A stretch of 64,000 nt of DNA, taken from contig DASYBC010000051.1 in NCBI GenBank assembly GCA_036500965.1, forward strand, positions 1 to 64,000, read 5' to 3'. A program made the translations under genes and the position numbers. The notes below the pieces were generated by a model, which ran no database searches, was not told the origin of the DNA, and saw only the letters and a list, made by a program, of their open reading frames with translations. This DNA is from AP-15 sp036500965. Lineage in GTDB: Bacteria > Pseudomonadota > Alphaproteobacteria > ATCC43930 > CGMCC-115725. Shown here piece by piece: positions 27,098 through 35,054 of the stretch (position 1 is its first letter; every line of letters starts with the position of its first letter).

Positions 27098-27247
27098 ATG
27101 AAAATGCAGCTAACGACGAAGATCGGGTCCTTGATCGCCCTGCTCGGCGTGCTGCTGATCGCCGGTTGCGCTGGTCGCGCCGATGGGCCGGGAAACGACA
27201 AGAACAGCGGTTTCTATGGCGGCGTGACCGGCGGCGGGTCGCCGTGA
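27098..27247 (+). CDS. Small lipoprotein (49 aa)
   Basis: This short gene encodes MKMQLTTKIG followed by a hydrophobic core (SLIALLGVLLIAG), a lipobox (LIAGC, acylated Cys near residue 24) and a short Gly- and Asn-rich tail. The features are those of small entericidin-like or otherwise uncharacterised lipoproteins. The ribosome-binding site is weak. It is divergent from the exported protein gene at 26938 and convergent with the cobalamin adenosyltransferase gene, whose stop lies 22 bp away. The clean signal and lipobox support reality; function is unknown. Confidence 0.6.
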   Translation: MKMQLTTKIGSLIALLGVLLIAGCAGRADGPGNDKNSGFYGGVTGGGSP

Positions 27248-27268
27248 CCGACGCGAGAACGGACCCCG

Positions 27269-27859
27269 TCAGCGGTTGGCGCCGGGGCGCCAGAGCACGT
27301 CGCGGGCGCCGTTGTCGTTAAGCCGGCGGCCGAGGATAAAGAGATGATCGGAGAGGCGGTTCAAGTATTTGAGCGCCTCGGCGCTCACCCGCTCGCTCGC
27401 GGCTAATTCGCTGACCAAGCGCTCGGCGCGGCGGGTGATGGTGCGCGCGAGATGGAGATAGGAAGCAGCGGGGCTGCCACCCGGCAGGATGAACGAATCG
27501 AGCGGATGCAGGGTTGCATTGATCGCATCGATCTCGCGCTCGAGACGCTTGATTTGGGCGGGCACGATGCGCAGCGCGACACCTTTTCCCTTGTCCCCGC
27601 CGCGGCGGCCATCCTCGGGGGTGCACAGATCGGCGCCGAGATCGAACAGGTCGTTCTGGATGCGGGCGAGCATCATGGCGGCCTCGGCATCGGCCCCGGC
27701 ATCGATGTGCATGCGGGCGAGGCCGACCGCCGCATTTGCCTCGTCGATCGTGCCGTAGGCGGCGACCCTGAGGGCGTGCTTGGGCACGCGCGAGCCGTCG
27801 CCGAGCGAGGTTTCGCCGGCATCGCCGCCGCGCGTATAAATCCGGGTCAGCCGCACCAT
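27269..27859 (-). CDS. Cob(I)alamin adenosyltransferase, PduO type
   Basis: The enzyme transfers the adenosyl group of ATP to cob(I)alamin to make coenzyme B12. It is 196 residues. Family signatures are the N-terminal ATP site TRIYTRGGDAGETSLGDGS, AAYGTIDEANAAVGLA near 33, LARIQNDLFDLGADLCTP near 65, and the C-terminal ARTITRRAERLVSEL and YLNRLSDHLFILGR. It is in the PduO (MMAB-like) family rather than CobA or EutT. It lies directly upstream of nothing metabolic but 16 bp after a HIG1-type twin-helix gene, an arrangement seen often in alphaproteobacteria. No cobalamin riboswitch was seen. Confidence 0.95.
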   Translation of the reverse strand: MVRLTRIYTRGGDAGETSLGDGSRVPKHALRVAAYGTIDEANAAVGLARMHIDAGADAEAAMMLARIQNDLFDLGADLCTPEDGRRGGDKGKGVALRIVPAQIKRLEREIDAINATLHPLDSFILPGGSPAASYLHLARTITRRAERLVSELAASERVSAEALKYLNRLSDHLFILGRRLNDNGARDVLWRPGANR

Positions 27860-27875
27860 GCTCTATATCGCAAGG

Positions 27876-28067
27876 CTAACGGCGGCCCAGCAGCATCAGG
27901 ATGGCGAGCAGCAACAGCGCCAATCCCTGCATCAGCACGCGTGCCTGCATCAGTTGGTTCGAGCGGCGCGGATTGCCGCCGCGAAACAGCTGGGCGATGC
28001 CGAGGCCGAGCACGATCAAGACGCCGATCAGAGCGAGGACCAGCAGGATCGTCACAAACGTCGTCAT
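27876..28067 (-). CDS. HIG1-type twin transmembrane helix small protein
   Basis: This 63-residue protein has two membrane helices (residues about 4-28 and 46-60) joined by a basic loop. The loop and second helix, RRSNQLMQARVLMQGLALLLL, match the HIG_1_N family, whose mitochondrial members assist respiratory complexes. It sits 16 bp upstream of the cobalamin adenosyltransferase gene on the same strand and is probably co-transcribed with it, a common pairing in alphaproteobacteria. A role in respiratory-chain assembly is inferred from the family only. Confidence 0.85.
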   Translation of the reverse strand: MTTFVTILLVLALIGVLIVLGLGIAQLFRGGNPRRSNQLMQARVLMQGLALLLLAILMLLGRR

Positions 28068-28257
28068 CGGACGAATATGACCCCGTTAGGCGGCCAAGGC
28101 GAGCGATTAGGCGGTGCCGGCTCGACTGCGGCCTCGCGGCTCTGTGGCTACCCGTTTCACAACGGGGGCTCGCCCTCCCGCAAGCCGCCCGTCGCTGGCA
28201 TCACCCGCTGCTGACGTATCCGCCGCCGATCCGACCGATCTCGAAAAGCAGTACCGG

Positions 28258-28476
28258 CTAATCCGGCGGCAATTGATAGCTATGCGGATACGTCGTCGGC
28301 AAGTTCGGATCGGGAATCTTCAGCGAGTCGGATTGGGTCATCCTGACCGCCGAGATGTCGTCGGAGATGCCGTTTAAATTTTGGATGTCGCTGGCGCGCT
28401 CCGGCGCACCGACGCTGCAGCCGGCCGCGGTGGCCAGCGTCAACGCCACGACAAGACCGAGGCGCAACCGGATCAT
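28258..28476 (-). CDS. Small lipoprotein (72 aa)
   Basis: The start ATG at 28476 follows a strong GGAGGGG Shine-Dalgarno sequence. The product has a short signal (MIRLRLGLVVALTLATAAGC) with a lipobox ending at Cys19 or Cys20. A polar mature part of about 50 residues follows, with NLNGISDDISAVRMTQSDSL and a Pro/Tyr-rich end (PTTYPHSYQLPPD). It should be anchored to the outer or inner membrane. I do not recognise a family. The gene stands alone between the HIG1-type gene and a 500-bp gap. Confidence 0.65.
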   Translation of the reverse strand: MIRLRLGLVVALTLATAAGCSVGAPERASDIQNLNGISDDISAVRMTQSDSLKIPDPNLPTTYPHSYQLPPD

Positions 28477-28976
28477 CAACCCCTCCGTTCAACAAAAGGT
28501 TACATAGGAAATCGCAAACCGCACTACAACGACCGCTACACGGATCCGCAGGACGCCGCGGACCGCACATCCTCTTTCTGGCGCCCCGGGCGTCCGGGTT
28601 TCAGACGACGATGCGTTTGGCCGTCGCTGCCAGTCCTGCCACGTAAACGCTTCGGGACGGCGGAAGGACCAACGCTTCGATCCGCAACGGCGGGAGCAGC
28701 ACCCCGGGCGCCTGGATCTGCCCGGGCGCCTGGATCTGCCCGGGCGCCTGGATCTGAACGACTTAGGGGCCGGGGAGTTAACGCGCCGGAAGGCCAAGAG
28801 GCTGGGAAGTTCAATGGGGGCACGCCGCAGCGAGTTGACGGCCGCCGCCGCCAGGCTTACATGCTCCACCGTGACCGCGCAGACAAATGGCCGGCGTCAG
28901 CGGCGAATTACGATCCCGAGCCCGGTGGGGGCTCGGGTTCGTTTGCTCCGCCCTGGTTTCGCCGAGGACCATGACC
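28477..28976. other. 500-bp region without a recognised gene
   Basis: The region lies between divergent genes (lipoprotein on minus, ACT-like protein on plus). It is open in several frames, but none has a good ribosome-binding site, a signal or a recognisable domain, and the frames differ mainly in low-complexity Arg/Pro/Gly. Its only clear feature is the 18-bp tandem repeat at 28703-28756. Promoters for both neighbours must lie here. Confidence 0.5.
28703..28756. repeat. Three perfect 18-bp tandem repeats
   Basis: The unit CCCGGGCGCCTGGATCTG occurs three times in a row without a mismatch. Each unit contains the palindrome CCCGGG and the palindrome GGCGCC. It is in a region with no confident gene. 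The multiple-of-three length would not disturb a reading frame if one existed. Confidence 0.9.
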
Positions 28977-29309
28977 ATGTCGTCAGTTGCTGCACGCGTC
29001 GTTGAGACCACCCTATCCGAGACTGCTTACTTTTCCGTTCACGCCACGGCCGAGCCTGGGGTGATGCCGCGGGTGCTCGAGCTGTTCGCCAAACGCGGCC
29101 TGGTGCCGTCGGGATGGCGCAGCGCGCGTTCCGGGGCCGACCAGGCCCAATTGGCGATCGAGATCGAAATGCGCGGGCTTGGCTGCGAAGCCGCGGACTA
29201 CATTGCCGCCTGCCTGCGGCAGATCGCCTCCGTCGAAATCGTGTCGACTTGTCGCCCGGCCCGGCGCGCCGGAGCAGAGGGAGCGTTGGCTGCCGATGGC
29301 GTTCCGTGA
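28977..29309 (+). CDS. Small ACT-domain-like protein
   Basis: This 110-residue protein looks like a single ACT domain: TAYFSVHATAEPGVMPRVLELFAKRGLVPSGW (strand, then helix after the PGV turn), followed by AQLAIEIEMRGLGCEAADYIAACLRQIASVEIV. This pattern resembles the small regulatory subunits of acetolactate synthase and similar amino-acid sensors. The ATG at 28977 has GAGG 9 bp upstream; an ATG 6 bp earlier is also possible. The gene overlaps the Nudix gene start by 14 bp, suggesting coupled expression. Ligand and partner are unknown. Confidence 0.65.
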   Translation: MSSVAARVVETTLSETAYFSVHATAEPGVMPRVLELFAKRGLVPSGWRSARSGADQAQLAIEIEMRGLGCEAADYIAACLRQIASVEIVSTCRPARRAGAEGALAADGVP

Positions 29310-30147
29310 CCATATTGCGCGCTGCAACAATTTCGACCCGGCCCGCTGCATCCCGCTGTTCGCCGCGGATCAGCAGGTCGGGCTGGTCCGGCGCGACAAC
29401 GCCGAGGCGCTGCGCCGGTTTCCCGACGTGTTCGCGGTGCTCGAGGACAAGGTATTGCTGGTCGCGCTCGGCGATGCCGCCGCGGTCAGCCGGGCGGTGC
29501 AGGTGGTTGTCGATGCGCTGGTCGCCGAACGGCGGATCCCCAAGACGCGCGGCGAAACCTTCGATGTTGCGCGGCGCTGGCGGGACGCGCCGATATTTCG
29601 CCTCGACCGAGGAGCTGTCCCGTTCTTCGGGACGCGGGCCTATGGGGTGCATTTGAACGGGTATCGCCGGGACGCGGGCGAGCTGGCGCTGTGGGTCGGT
29701 CGCCGCGCCCCCGACAAGCAGGTAGCGCCGAGCAAGCTCGACAATCTCGTCGCCGGCGGCATCGGCAACGGCTACGGGCTGGTGGAAACCCTGGTCAAGG
29801 AAGCCGATGAAGAGGCCATGATCCCGCCCGATTTGATCGCCCGGGCGTGCCCGGCCGGCGCCGTTTCGTACCGCATGGAAACCACGCTCGGCATCCGCGA
29901 TGACGTGCTGTTTGTCTATGACCTTGAGATGCCTGCCGATTTTGCGCCGCGCAATCGCGACGGCGAGTTCGTCGGGTTTGAGCTGATGCCGCTCGGCGAC
30001 GTGCTCGAACGGATCCGCGCGAGCTTCGATTTCAAGTTCAACGTCAACTTGGTCATCCTCGATTTCGCCGTCCGCCACGGCGTCCTGTGCCCTGACGACC
30101 CGGAATATCTCGAGGTGGCGACGGGTCTCCATCGCCGGCTTGACTGA
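29296..30147 (+). CDS. Tnr3-like Nudix hydrolase with N-terminal DUF4743 domain
   Basis: This 283-residue protein has an N-terminal DUF4743 domain (residues about 1-120, RCNNFDPARCIPLF, LVRRDNAEALRRFPDVF) and a C-terminal Nudix domain. The Nudix box region is GGIGNGYGLVETLVKEADEE, with the catalytic Glu residues kept but the classical REUXEEXGU only partly matched. The flanking LAGG/AYGVHLNGYRR and FVYDLEMPADFAPRNRDGE segments match the Tnr3/thiamine-related Nudix family, which hydrolyses damaged thiamine diphosphate forms. The start overlaps the ACT-like gene by 14 bp, with GAGGGAG upstream. Thiamine-related activity is inference from the family. Confidence 0.88.
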   Translation: MAFRDHIARCNNFDPARCIPLFAADQQVGLVRRDNAEALRRFPDVFAVLEDKVLLVALGDAAAVSRAVQVVVDALVAERRIPKTRGETFDVARRWRDAPIFRLDRGAVPFFGTRAYGVHLNGYRRDAGELALWVGRRAPDKQVAPSKLDNLVAGGIGNGYGLVETLVKEADEEAMIPPDLIARACPAGAVSYRMETTLGIRDDVLFVYDLEMPADFAPRNRDGEFVGFELMPLGDVLERIRASFDFKFNVNLVILDFAVRHGVLCPDDPEYLEVATGLHRRLD

Positions 30148-30300
30148 GCCGGGGATGGTGCTCGGCCGGGCGGCCGGAGGGACGTCGCGCCGATGAGGTG
30201 CCCCACCGCTTCACGCAACGGAGATAGCGGCCGAATTGACTTGGCGCGGGGCGCTGGCTAGAACATGTCGGGCATACGCCGTGATACCCCGCGCATCGGT

Positions 30301-30392
30301 GGAGGGGTGGCCGAGTGGCTGAAGGCGGCGGTTTGCTAAACCGTTATAGGGTTAAACCCCTATCGTGAGTTCGAATCTCATCCCCTCCGCCA
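30301..30392 (+). tRNA. tRNA-Ser (anticodon GCT)
   Basis: The acceptor stem GGAGGGG (30301-30307) pairs with CCCCTCC (30382-30388), followed by discriminator G and an encoded CCA (30390-30392). The anticodon loop TTTGCTAAA gives anticodon GCT, reading AGC/AGU serine codons. A long variable arm (ATAGGG/CCCCTAT) and the T-arm GTGAGTTCGAATCTCAT confirm a class II serine tRNA. It lies next to the tail of the XrtA operon on the other strand. No integrase or attachment-site repeat was seen nearby. Confidence 0.97.
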
Positions 30393-30393
30393 C

Positions 30394-32067
30394 TCACCCC
30401 GGCGCGCGGCCCGGTTGCCGACGGTTCTGCACGGCTGCGTGGCCCGCGGAGCCATGCTCCAGGCGATCAAGATATTCGGACAAGGGTTGACTGGCTCCGA
30501 GAAAGCGCTCGAGCTGATCCTGGGCGCGGTCGCCCGGCTCGTGCATGCTCGCAGAGATGGCGACGAAGGCCGCCAGCGGCGCGTGTTGCAGCAGCACGGC
30601 GCGCGCCTGCAAGAGCTTGGTGCGGAGCTGCCCGGCGGTGATCGTGCCATCGACTAGATAGAACGACCAAACCAGCCGGCGATGGGGCCCGCTGACGATC
30701 TGGGTGGCGGTCGCCCCGGCCCTCTGCCCATCTACCGAGATTTCGACCGGCTCTCGTTCCGCCACCCGCCAGGCATGGTCGTCGGCGATGCGATTGTCGC
30801 TATTGGTCAGCGCGTTGCCCACGGCGCGCAGGCGATAGAGCGCGACATAGCGGATGATGGTGCCTGAACCCGGTGCGACAAAGCTTTGTAGGAACTGGCG
30901 GTTGGCGCCATGCACGACCGGCCGCCAGCTGACCCTCGAATCGGCGACCGCGCGCCACGGCGAATTGACAGCGGGGCTGCTGGCCGGCGGCAGCGGCGCG
31001 GCGGCTGACCGGCTGTCCAGCCGATTGGCGTAAGCCGGCCCGGCGACGGCGAGCAGCACCGCCGCCGGGACCACCACGGCAAAGCGCCACGAAGACGAGC
31101 CGGTCGCGGATCGCGCCGGTGGCGGGTCGCGGCTCTCGGACTTGTCGACAAAGGACATGCCGATGGCGATCAGCAGCAGAATGACCAGGGAAAAGAATAG
31201 CCAGCCATAGAGAATATGGTCGGCCTCGACCGCGGTGGCGCTGCCCTCGAGATGCGCCAGAACAAGGATCCCCAAGGCACGCAGCCCGTTGGCGCCGATC
31301 GGCACAGTGAGCGACAACAAGATGAACGCGGCGCGCCGCAGCCAGCTGCGGTACATAACCACGGCAAAAAAGCAGCCGAACACGGTCGACGCGATCAGAA
31401 ACCGCAGACCGGCGCAAGCCTCGGCGATTTCGAAATTGCCCTCGGGAATTTCGATCATATAGCCGTCGGAAAACACCGGGATATGTACCGCGTGCAGCCC
31501 GGCGACGACGATCTTGGCGGTAATCGTCTGCAACGAGGGCACCAGAAAGGCGCCGGTCGGCACCAGAAAGAACAGAAACAGCAGCGGCGCCAGCAGCAGC
31601 CGGAACACCCGCGGGCCGAGCGTCGCCAGCAGCACGATTTCGAACATCGCGACCAGCGCCAGCTGTCGGCCCTCGTTGACATCGAGGATCGCGGCGATGA
31701 GCCACACCGCCGAGATCAGCGGCATCAGCGCCAACGGCCAGAACGCCGGGGCGGGCGATGCCGACGCGATTGCCGCTCGGCGCTCCCACAGCAGAAACCC
31801 GACCAGCGGCAAGATTAAAAAACAATGATTATAGGCGGTGGAAGCAATCCAGACATGCACCGCGGCGCCCACATCATGGGCAAAAACGAGGGCCAGGACG
31901 AGGCTCGCCAGCCCGATCAGTCCAGCGGCCGTCCACCACCGGTAAATTGGCGGGCACCGGTAAATTGGCGGGGCGATACCGACAGGGTGACTGTCGGCAG
32001 CGGCGGCCAACGCCGCGGGCGGCTTTACTCGACGCGGCAAAGAGCCCGATCTCGGCCCTGCGGCCAT
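30394..32067 (-). CDS. xrtA: Exosortase A with C-terminal EpsI domain
   Basis: XrtA is the transpeptidase-like membrane protein that is thought to process PEP-CTERM proteins and is linked to exopolysaccharide export. The 557-residue protein has about eight membrane segments. Catalytic candidates are C218 (EACAGLRF), R263 (ANGLRALGIL) and H284 (ADHILYGWLFF). A periplasmic EpsI-type domain fills about residues 320-520. The ATG at 32067 lies 1 bp after the femAB stop. An 18-bp tandem duplication near the N-terminus gives PPIYRCPPIYRWW. It is the last gene of the XrtA operon, ending near the tRNA-Ser gene. Confidence 0.95.
   Translation of the reverse strand: MAAGPRSGSLPRRVKPPAALAAAADSHPVGIAPPIYRCPPIYRWWTAAGLIGLASLVLALVFAHDVGAAVHVWIASTAYNHCFLILPLVGFLLWERRAAIASASPAPAFWPLALMPLISAVWLIAAILDVNEGRQLALVAMFEIVLLATLGPRVFRLLLAPLLFLFFLVPTGAFLVPSLQTITAKIVVAGLHAVHIPVFSDGYMIEIPEGNFEIAEACAGLRFLIASTVFGCFFAVVMYRSWLRRAAFILLSLTVPIGANGLRALGILVLAHLEGSATAVEADHILYGWLFFSLVILLLIAIGMSFVDKSESRDPPPARSATGSSSWRFAVVVPAAVLLAVAGPAYANRLDSRSAAAPLPPASSPAVNSPWRAVADSRVSWRPVVHGANRQFLQSFVAPGSGTIIRYVALYRLRAVGNALTNSDNRIADDHAWRVAEREPVEISVDGQRAGATATQIVSGPHRRLVWSFYLVDGTITAGQLRTKLLQARAVLLQHAPLAAFVAISASMHEPGDRAQDQLERFLGASQPLSEYLDRLEHGSAGHAAVQNRRQPGRAPG
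31937..31972. repeat. Perfect 18-bp tandem duplication inside xrtA
   Basis: CACCGGTAAATTGGCGGG occurs twice in a row (31937-31954 and 31955-31972). On the coding strand it duplicates PPIYR+C/W just before the first membrane helix of XrtA. The lack of any mismatch points to a very recent slippage event. Confidence 0.9.
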
Positions 32068-32068
32068 A

Positions 32069-33118
32069 TCACCCGATCCCTTTGACGATCGCCGGCCCGA
32101 GCCGGTTGGCCACGGGCAGCGGCAATTTCTTCCACGCCGCAACCAGTAGTCGCAGCTTGGGATTGAGCGGGTTCAAATCCGGGACGCGATGCCCGGCCGC
32201 CAGCCGGAACTGGTAGGCGAGCGGCGTCGGCGCGAACCCCCAGTTGCGTTTGAACGCATATGCCCCGGTGTCGAGCTTGCTGCGGCCGAAATCAAACACG
32301 CGGCAGCCCCGCTCGCACGCCCTGCGCATTACCTCCCAATACATGAAGTCGTTGGCGGCGAGGCTTCGCGCCGCGGCAACGCCGCCCCCATAAAAGGGCA
32401 AGACCTGATCGCGAAAATAGAAGTTGAGCACCGAGGCCACCGCAGCCCCATTCGGAGTGGTGACGGTCACGATGTCGCAGCAGCCAGCAAATTCCTCGGT
32501 CAGAATGCGAAAATAGGATTTGGCAAATACCGGAGTGCCGAGATTGCGAACACTTTCAGCATAAACGCGATGGAGCCGGCCGACACCATCATCGATCTGC
32601 GATTGCAGCCCATTGCCGATGCCCTTGCGGATCATCGCCCGCTGCTTGCGCGGGACCGCTTTCAGATTGGCCTCGATCGCGGGATCGATCGGCTTGCGGA
32701 AGGTTGCGTAAAGGCCTGATTTGCGCGGCCAGTCGGCACGGCTTTCCGAAAAGCCGCGCAATTCGAGCACCGGCACCGCGATCGTGGTCATCAGCTGCTC
32801 GGCGGCGCTTTCCAGCGCGCACAGGCTGGCCTCGTCCGCGGCGACCGGGCCGCCATAAACCGCGAAAGCGTTCGAGATCAGGGATGACCCGAACAGCGCC
32901 GATTTGACATGTGTGAGCGGCAGCACGCCGGTCACTGCACCGGCGCGCTCGCTCAAGAGATAATGCGTGCGATGGCCAAAGGCACGTTCGATGACCCGCC
33001 GCCACGCCGACAGGTGAAAAAAGGTCCCGCTGGGGCAGGCGCGGACGAAATCGTCCCACCGCCCGGCATCATCGGCGCGGAACGGCCTTACCGTGACCGG
33101 GGCCGGCGATCCGTCCAT
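32069..33118 (-). CDS. XrtA/PEP-CTERM-associated FemAB-like acyltransferase
   Basis: This 349-residue protein belongs to the GNAT/FemAB fold and matches the subgroup found next to exosortase A genes. Visible segments are VTVRPFRADDAGRWDDFVRA near the start, GTFFHLSAWRRVIERAFGHR, VPRKQRAMIRKGIGNGL, VASVLNFYFRDQVLPFYGGG and CRVFDFGRSKLDTGAYAFKRNWGF. FemAB proteins transfer amino acids or acyl groups; here modification of a polysaccharide or envelope component is likely but unproven. The start ATG at 33118 lies inside the end of the deacetylase gene (31-bp overlap). The stop is 1 bp before the xrtA start, so all three are coupled. Confidence 0.9.
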   Translation of the reverse strand: MDGSPAPVTVRPFRADDAGRWDDFVRACPSGTFFHLSAWRRVIERAFGHRTHYLLSERAGAVTGVLPLTHVKSALFGSSLISNAFAVYGGPVAADEASLCALESAAEQLMTTIAVPVLELRGFSESRADWPRKSGLYATFRKPIDPAIEANLKAVPRKQRAMIRKGIGNGLQSQIDDGVGRLHRVYAESVRNLGTPVFAKSYFRILTEEFAGCCDIVTVTTPNGAAVASVLNFYFRDQVLPFYGGGVAAARSLAANDFMYWEVMRRACERGCRVFDFGRSKLDTGAYAFKRNWGFAPTPLAYQFRLAAGHRVPDLNPLNPKLRLLVAAWKKLPLPVANRLGPAIVKGIG

Positions 33119-34062
33119 TCGGTAACCAGCGGAAAGGGTCCGGCGCCTTCGCCCAGAAACAGCCGGTCCATGCGGGTCCAGGCAAAATTCCGCAGCAATC
33201 GCCCGAGCCGCGCCTCGGTGCGGCCGAGATTGAGGTAGTGCCGAAAGCGCGAGCGCAATGGCGCCTGTTGCTGGCGCGGCTGCTCGGGGTCGATCTCCCA
33301 CGGGTGAAGATAGAAGATCGCCGGGCGCCCTTGCGTACGGCCGGCGCGGGTCAGCAGCCAGCGCGTGAACGGATAGGGATAGAGGCGGAAATAGCCGCCG
33401 CCCGAGGCCGGGACGTCGATCCCGAACAGCTGCACGGCAGTGAGCGGGATTTCGATAATTCCCGGGCACGGTGCAAACGCCGAGCGCGGCGCCTCGGGGC
33501 TGCCATAGAGATCGTGCCGAACCGGATAGACGCTGGAGCTGTAGCAATAGCCCTCCTCGGCCAGAATTGCATGTGCCCAAAGGGTGGCGCGGCCGATCGA
33601 AAAGGTCGGGGCGCGATAGCCGCGGACCGCAACGCCGCCGGCATCCTCGAGAATTTTTCTGCTTTCTCGTGCATCGTTGCGGAACGCGGCGGGCGACTGG
33701 CGATCGACCCGGCCATGATCGGTCCCATGGCTCGCCAGCTCGTGCCCCTCGGCGACGATGCGCCGGACCAGCTTGGGATGCCGTCGCGCGATGCATCCGA
33801 GGGTAAAAAAGGTCGCTTGCGCCTCGCCCGCAGCAAGGATGTCGAGCAGCCGGTGGGTGTTGCGCTCGACCCGCGACGGCAGCCGGCCCCAATCCTCGCG
33901 ATCGATCGTCGAGGCAAAGGCCTCGACCATAAAATAATCTTCGACGTCGATCGTCATGGCGCCGGCGCCGCCGCGGCGAACCATCGCCGCCCCGGCGAAA
34001 TCCGTTGCTGTGGCGGCGCGCTCCGCGGCCGAGGATTGGAGCGGGCGGGCCGCGCTGCTCAT
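33088..34062 (-). CDS. XrtA-associated polysaccharide deacetylase (DUF3473 type)
   Basis: This 324-residue protein has a NodB-type deacetylase domain followed by the DUF3473 C-terminal region typical of XrtA clusters. The catalytic Asp motif is TIDVEDYF, the metal ligands are in ASHGTDHGRV, and other NodB segments are ATFFTLGCIARRHP, RGYRAPTFSIG and the C-terminal FYLHPWEIDPEQPR. It probably removes acyl groups from the exopolysaccharide made by the linked system. Several Met codons are available upstream of the domain; I keep the ATG at 34062, which forms an ATGA overlap with the preceding ATPase gene. Confidence 0.92.
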   Translation of the reverse strand: MSSAARPLQSSAAERAATATDFAGAAMVRRGGAGAMTIDVEDYFMVEAFASTIDREDWGRLPSRVERNTHRLLDILAAGEAQATFFTLGCIARRHPKLVRRIVAEGHELASHGTDHGRVDRQSPAAFRNDARESRKILEDAGGVAVRGYRAPTFSIGRATLWAHAILAEEGYCYSSSVYPVRHDLYGSPEAPRSAFAPCPGIIEIPLTAVQLFGIDVPASGGGYFRLYPYPFTRWLLTRAGRTQGRPAIFYLHPWEIDPEQPRQQQAPLRSRFRHYLNLGRTEARLGRLLRNFAWTRMDRLFLGEGAGPFPLVTEWTDRRPRSR

Positions 34063-35051
34063 TGCCGTTCCCCTTGGAAATAGTGCGCCGCAATCTCGAT
34101 CGCGCGACGGATCAGGCGCTCGTGCTTATCGACGTTGCGCTCGAGCACCGCAACGCGCTCGGCGAACCCGTGGGAAGCCTCGCCCACCCGCATCTTGCCG
34201 TTGCCTCCGATATTGGCGGCAGGCTGAGCGGTGACGACCGACATCTCTGCGCGCAAATCGTTGGCGACTTTCTCGACCGAATCCGCCGAGAGCGTATGGA
34301 GCTGCTCGAGAAACCCGTAGAGCAGCAGCCGCGAGCACAGCGTGTTGATCCGTCGCGGAACCCCCTCGGTATGTTGGTAAATCGCCGAAAACGACGGCTC
34401 GGTGAAGTGCGGGTCGCCCTTCCATTCGGCGCAGCGCAGGCGATGCTCGATATAGGATCGCGTTTCGGCTTCGCTGAGCGGGCCGAGATGATAGGCCGCC
34501 GTCACCCGCTGGCGCAGCTGCTCGAGCCCTGGGCTGCCAAGGATCGCCCGGAACTGCGGCTGCCCGAGCAGAAAGCTTTGCAGCGCCATCGTGTTGTCGA
34601 CGACGATGTTGGACAGCATACGAAGCTCTTCGAGCGCCTCGAAGGACAGGTTCTGCGCCTCATCGACAATCAGCAGCAGGCGCTTGCCGGAGCGGTGCTG
34701 GGCCAGCACGAAATCGCTGATCCGCTGCAGCAACGGGCCTTTGGCCAGCCCCTCCTTGGCAATGCCAAAACCGGCGGCAACCATATGCAGCAAGTCATCC
34801 CCGCACAGCTGGCTGGTGACGATTTTCGCGATGACAAAGCTGTTGTCGTTGATCGTTGCCAGCAGGTTGTCGACCAGGATCGTCTTTCCCGCACCGACCT
34901 CGCCGGTAATGATGATGAACCCTTCGGCGTGGTGCAGGCCATAGACCATATAGGCCATCGCCTGCCGGTGCACGGTGCTCTCAAAGAAAAAGCGCGCATC
35001 TGGCGTCAGCTGAAACGGCCGGCTCGCGAGCCCATAGAATTCGGCGTACAT
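34059..35051 (-). CDS. XrtA-associated ExeA/GspA-like AAA ATPase
   Basis: This 330-residue protein has an AAA domain with Walker A ITGEVGAGKTILVDN near residue 47 and Walker B LLLIVDEAQNLSFE near 125. The N-terminus MYAEFYGLASRPFQLTPDARFF is the hallmark of the ExeA/GspA-like ATPases that sit in PEP-CTERM/XrtA loci. It lacks the peptidoglycan-binding C-terminus of ExeA; instead the tail carries a possible short coiled coil (AVLERNVDKHERLIRRAIEI). It may energise or organise export of the polysaccharide. It is 3 bp downstream of the outer-membrane barrel gene and overlaps the deacetylase gene by 4 bp. Confidence 0.92.
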   Translation of the reverse strand: MYAEFYGLASRPFQLTPDARFFFESTVHRQAMAYMVYGLHHAEGFIIITGEVGAGKTILVDNLLATINDNSFVIAKIVTSQLCGDDLLHMVAAGFGIAKEGLAKGPLLQRISDFVLAQHRSGKRLLLIVDEAQNLSFEALEELRMLSNIVVDNTMALQSFLLGQPQFRAILGSPGLEQLRQRVTAAYHLGPLSEAETRSYIEHRLRCAEWKGDPHFTEPSFSAIYQHTEGVPRRINTLCSRLLLYGFLEQLHTLSADSVEKVANDLRAEMSVVTAQPAANIGGNGKMRVGEASHGFAERVAVLERNVDKHERLIRRAIEIAAHYFQGERQ

Positions 35052-35054
35052 CGG

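Noticed and set aside
28703..28756. CRISPR-like array
   Set aside because: The repeats are directly tandem with no spacers and there are no cas genes.
28489..28869. Minus-strand frame through the 18-bp repeats (RSRRPG repeats)
   Set aside because: The composition reflects the DNA repeat, all frames of the region are open, and there is no start signal.
30301..30392. tRNA-Ser as an integration site for a mobile element
   Set aside because: No integrase, no repeated 3' tRNA fragment and no change in composition were seen on either side.
33119..34093. Extended N-terminus of the FemAB gene
   Set aside because: The extra residues overlap the deacetylase gene in another frame and show no fold; the ATG at 33118 begins the FemAB domain.
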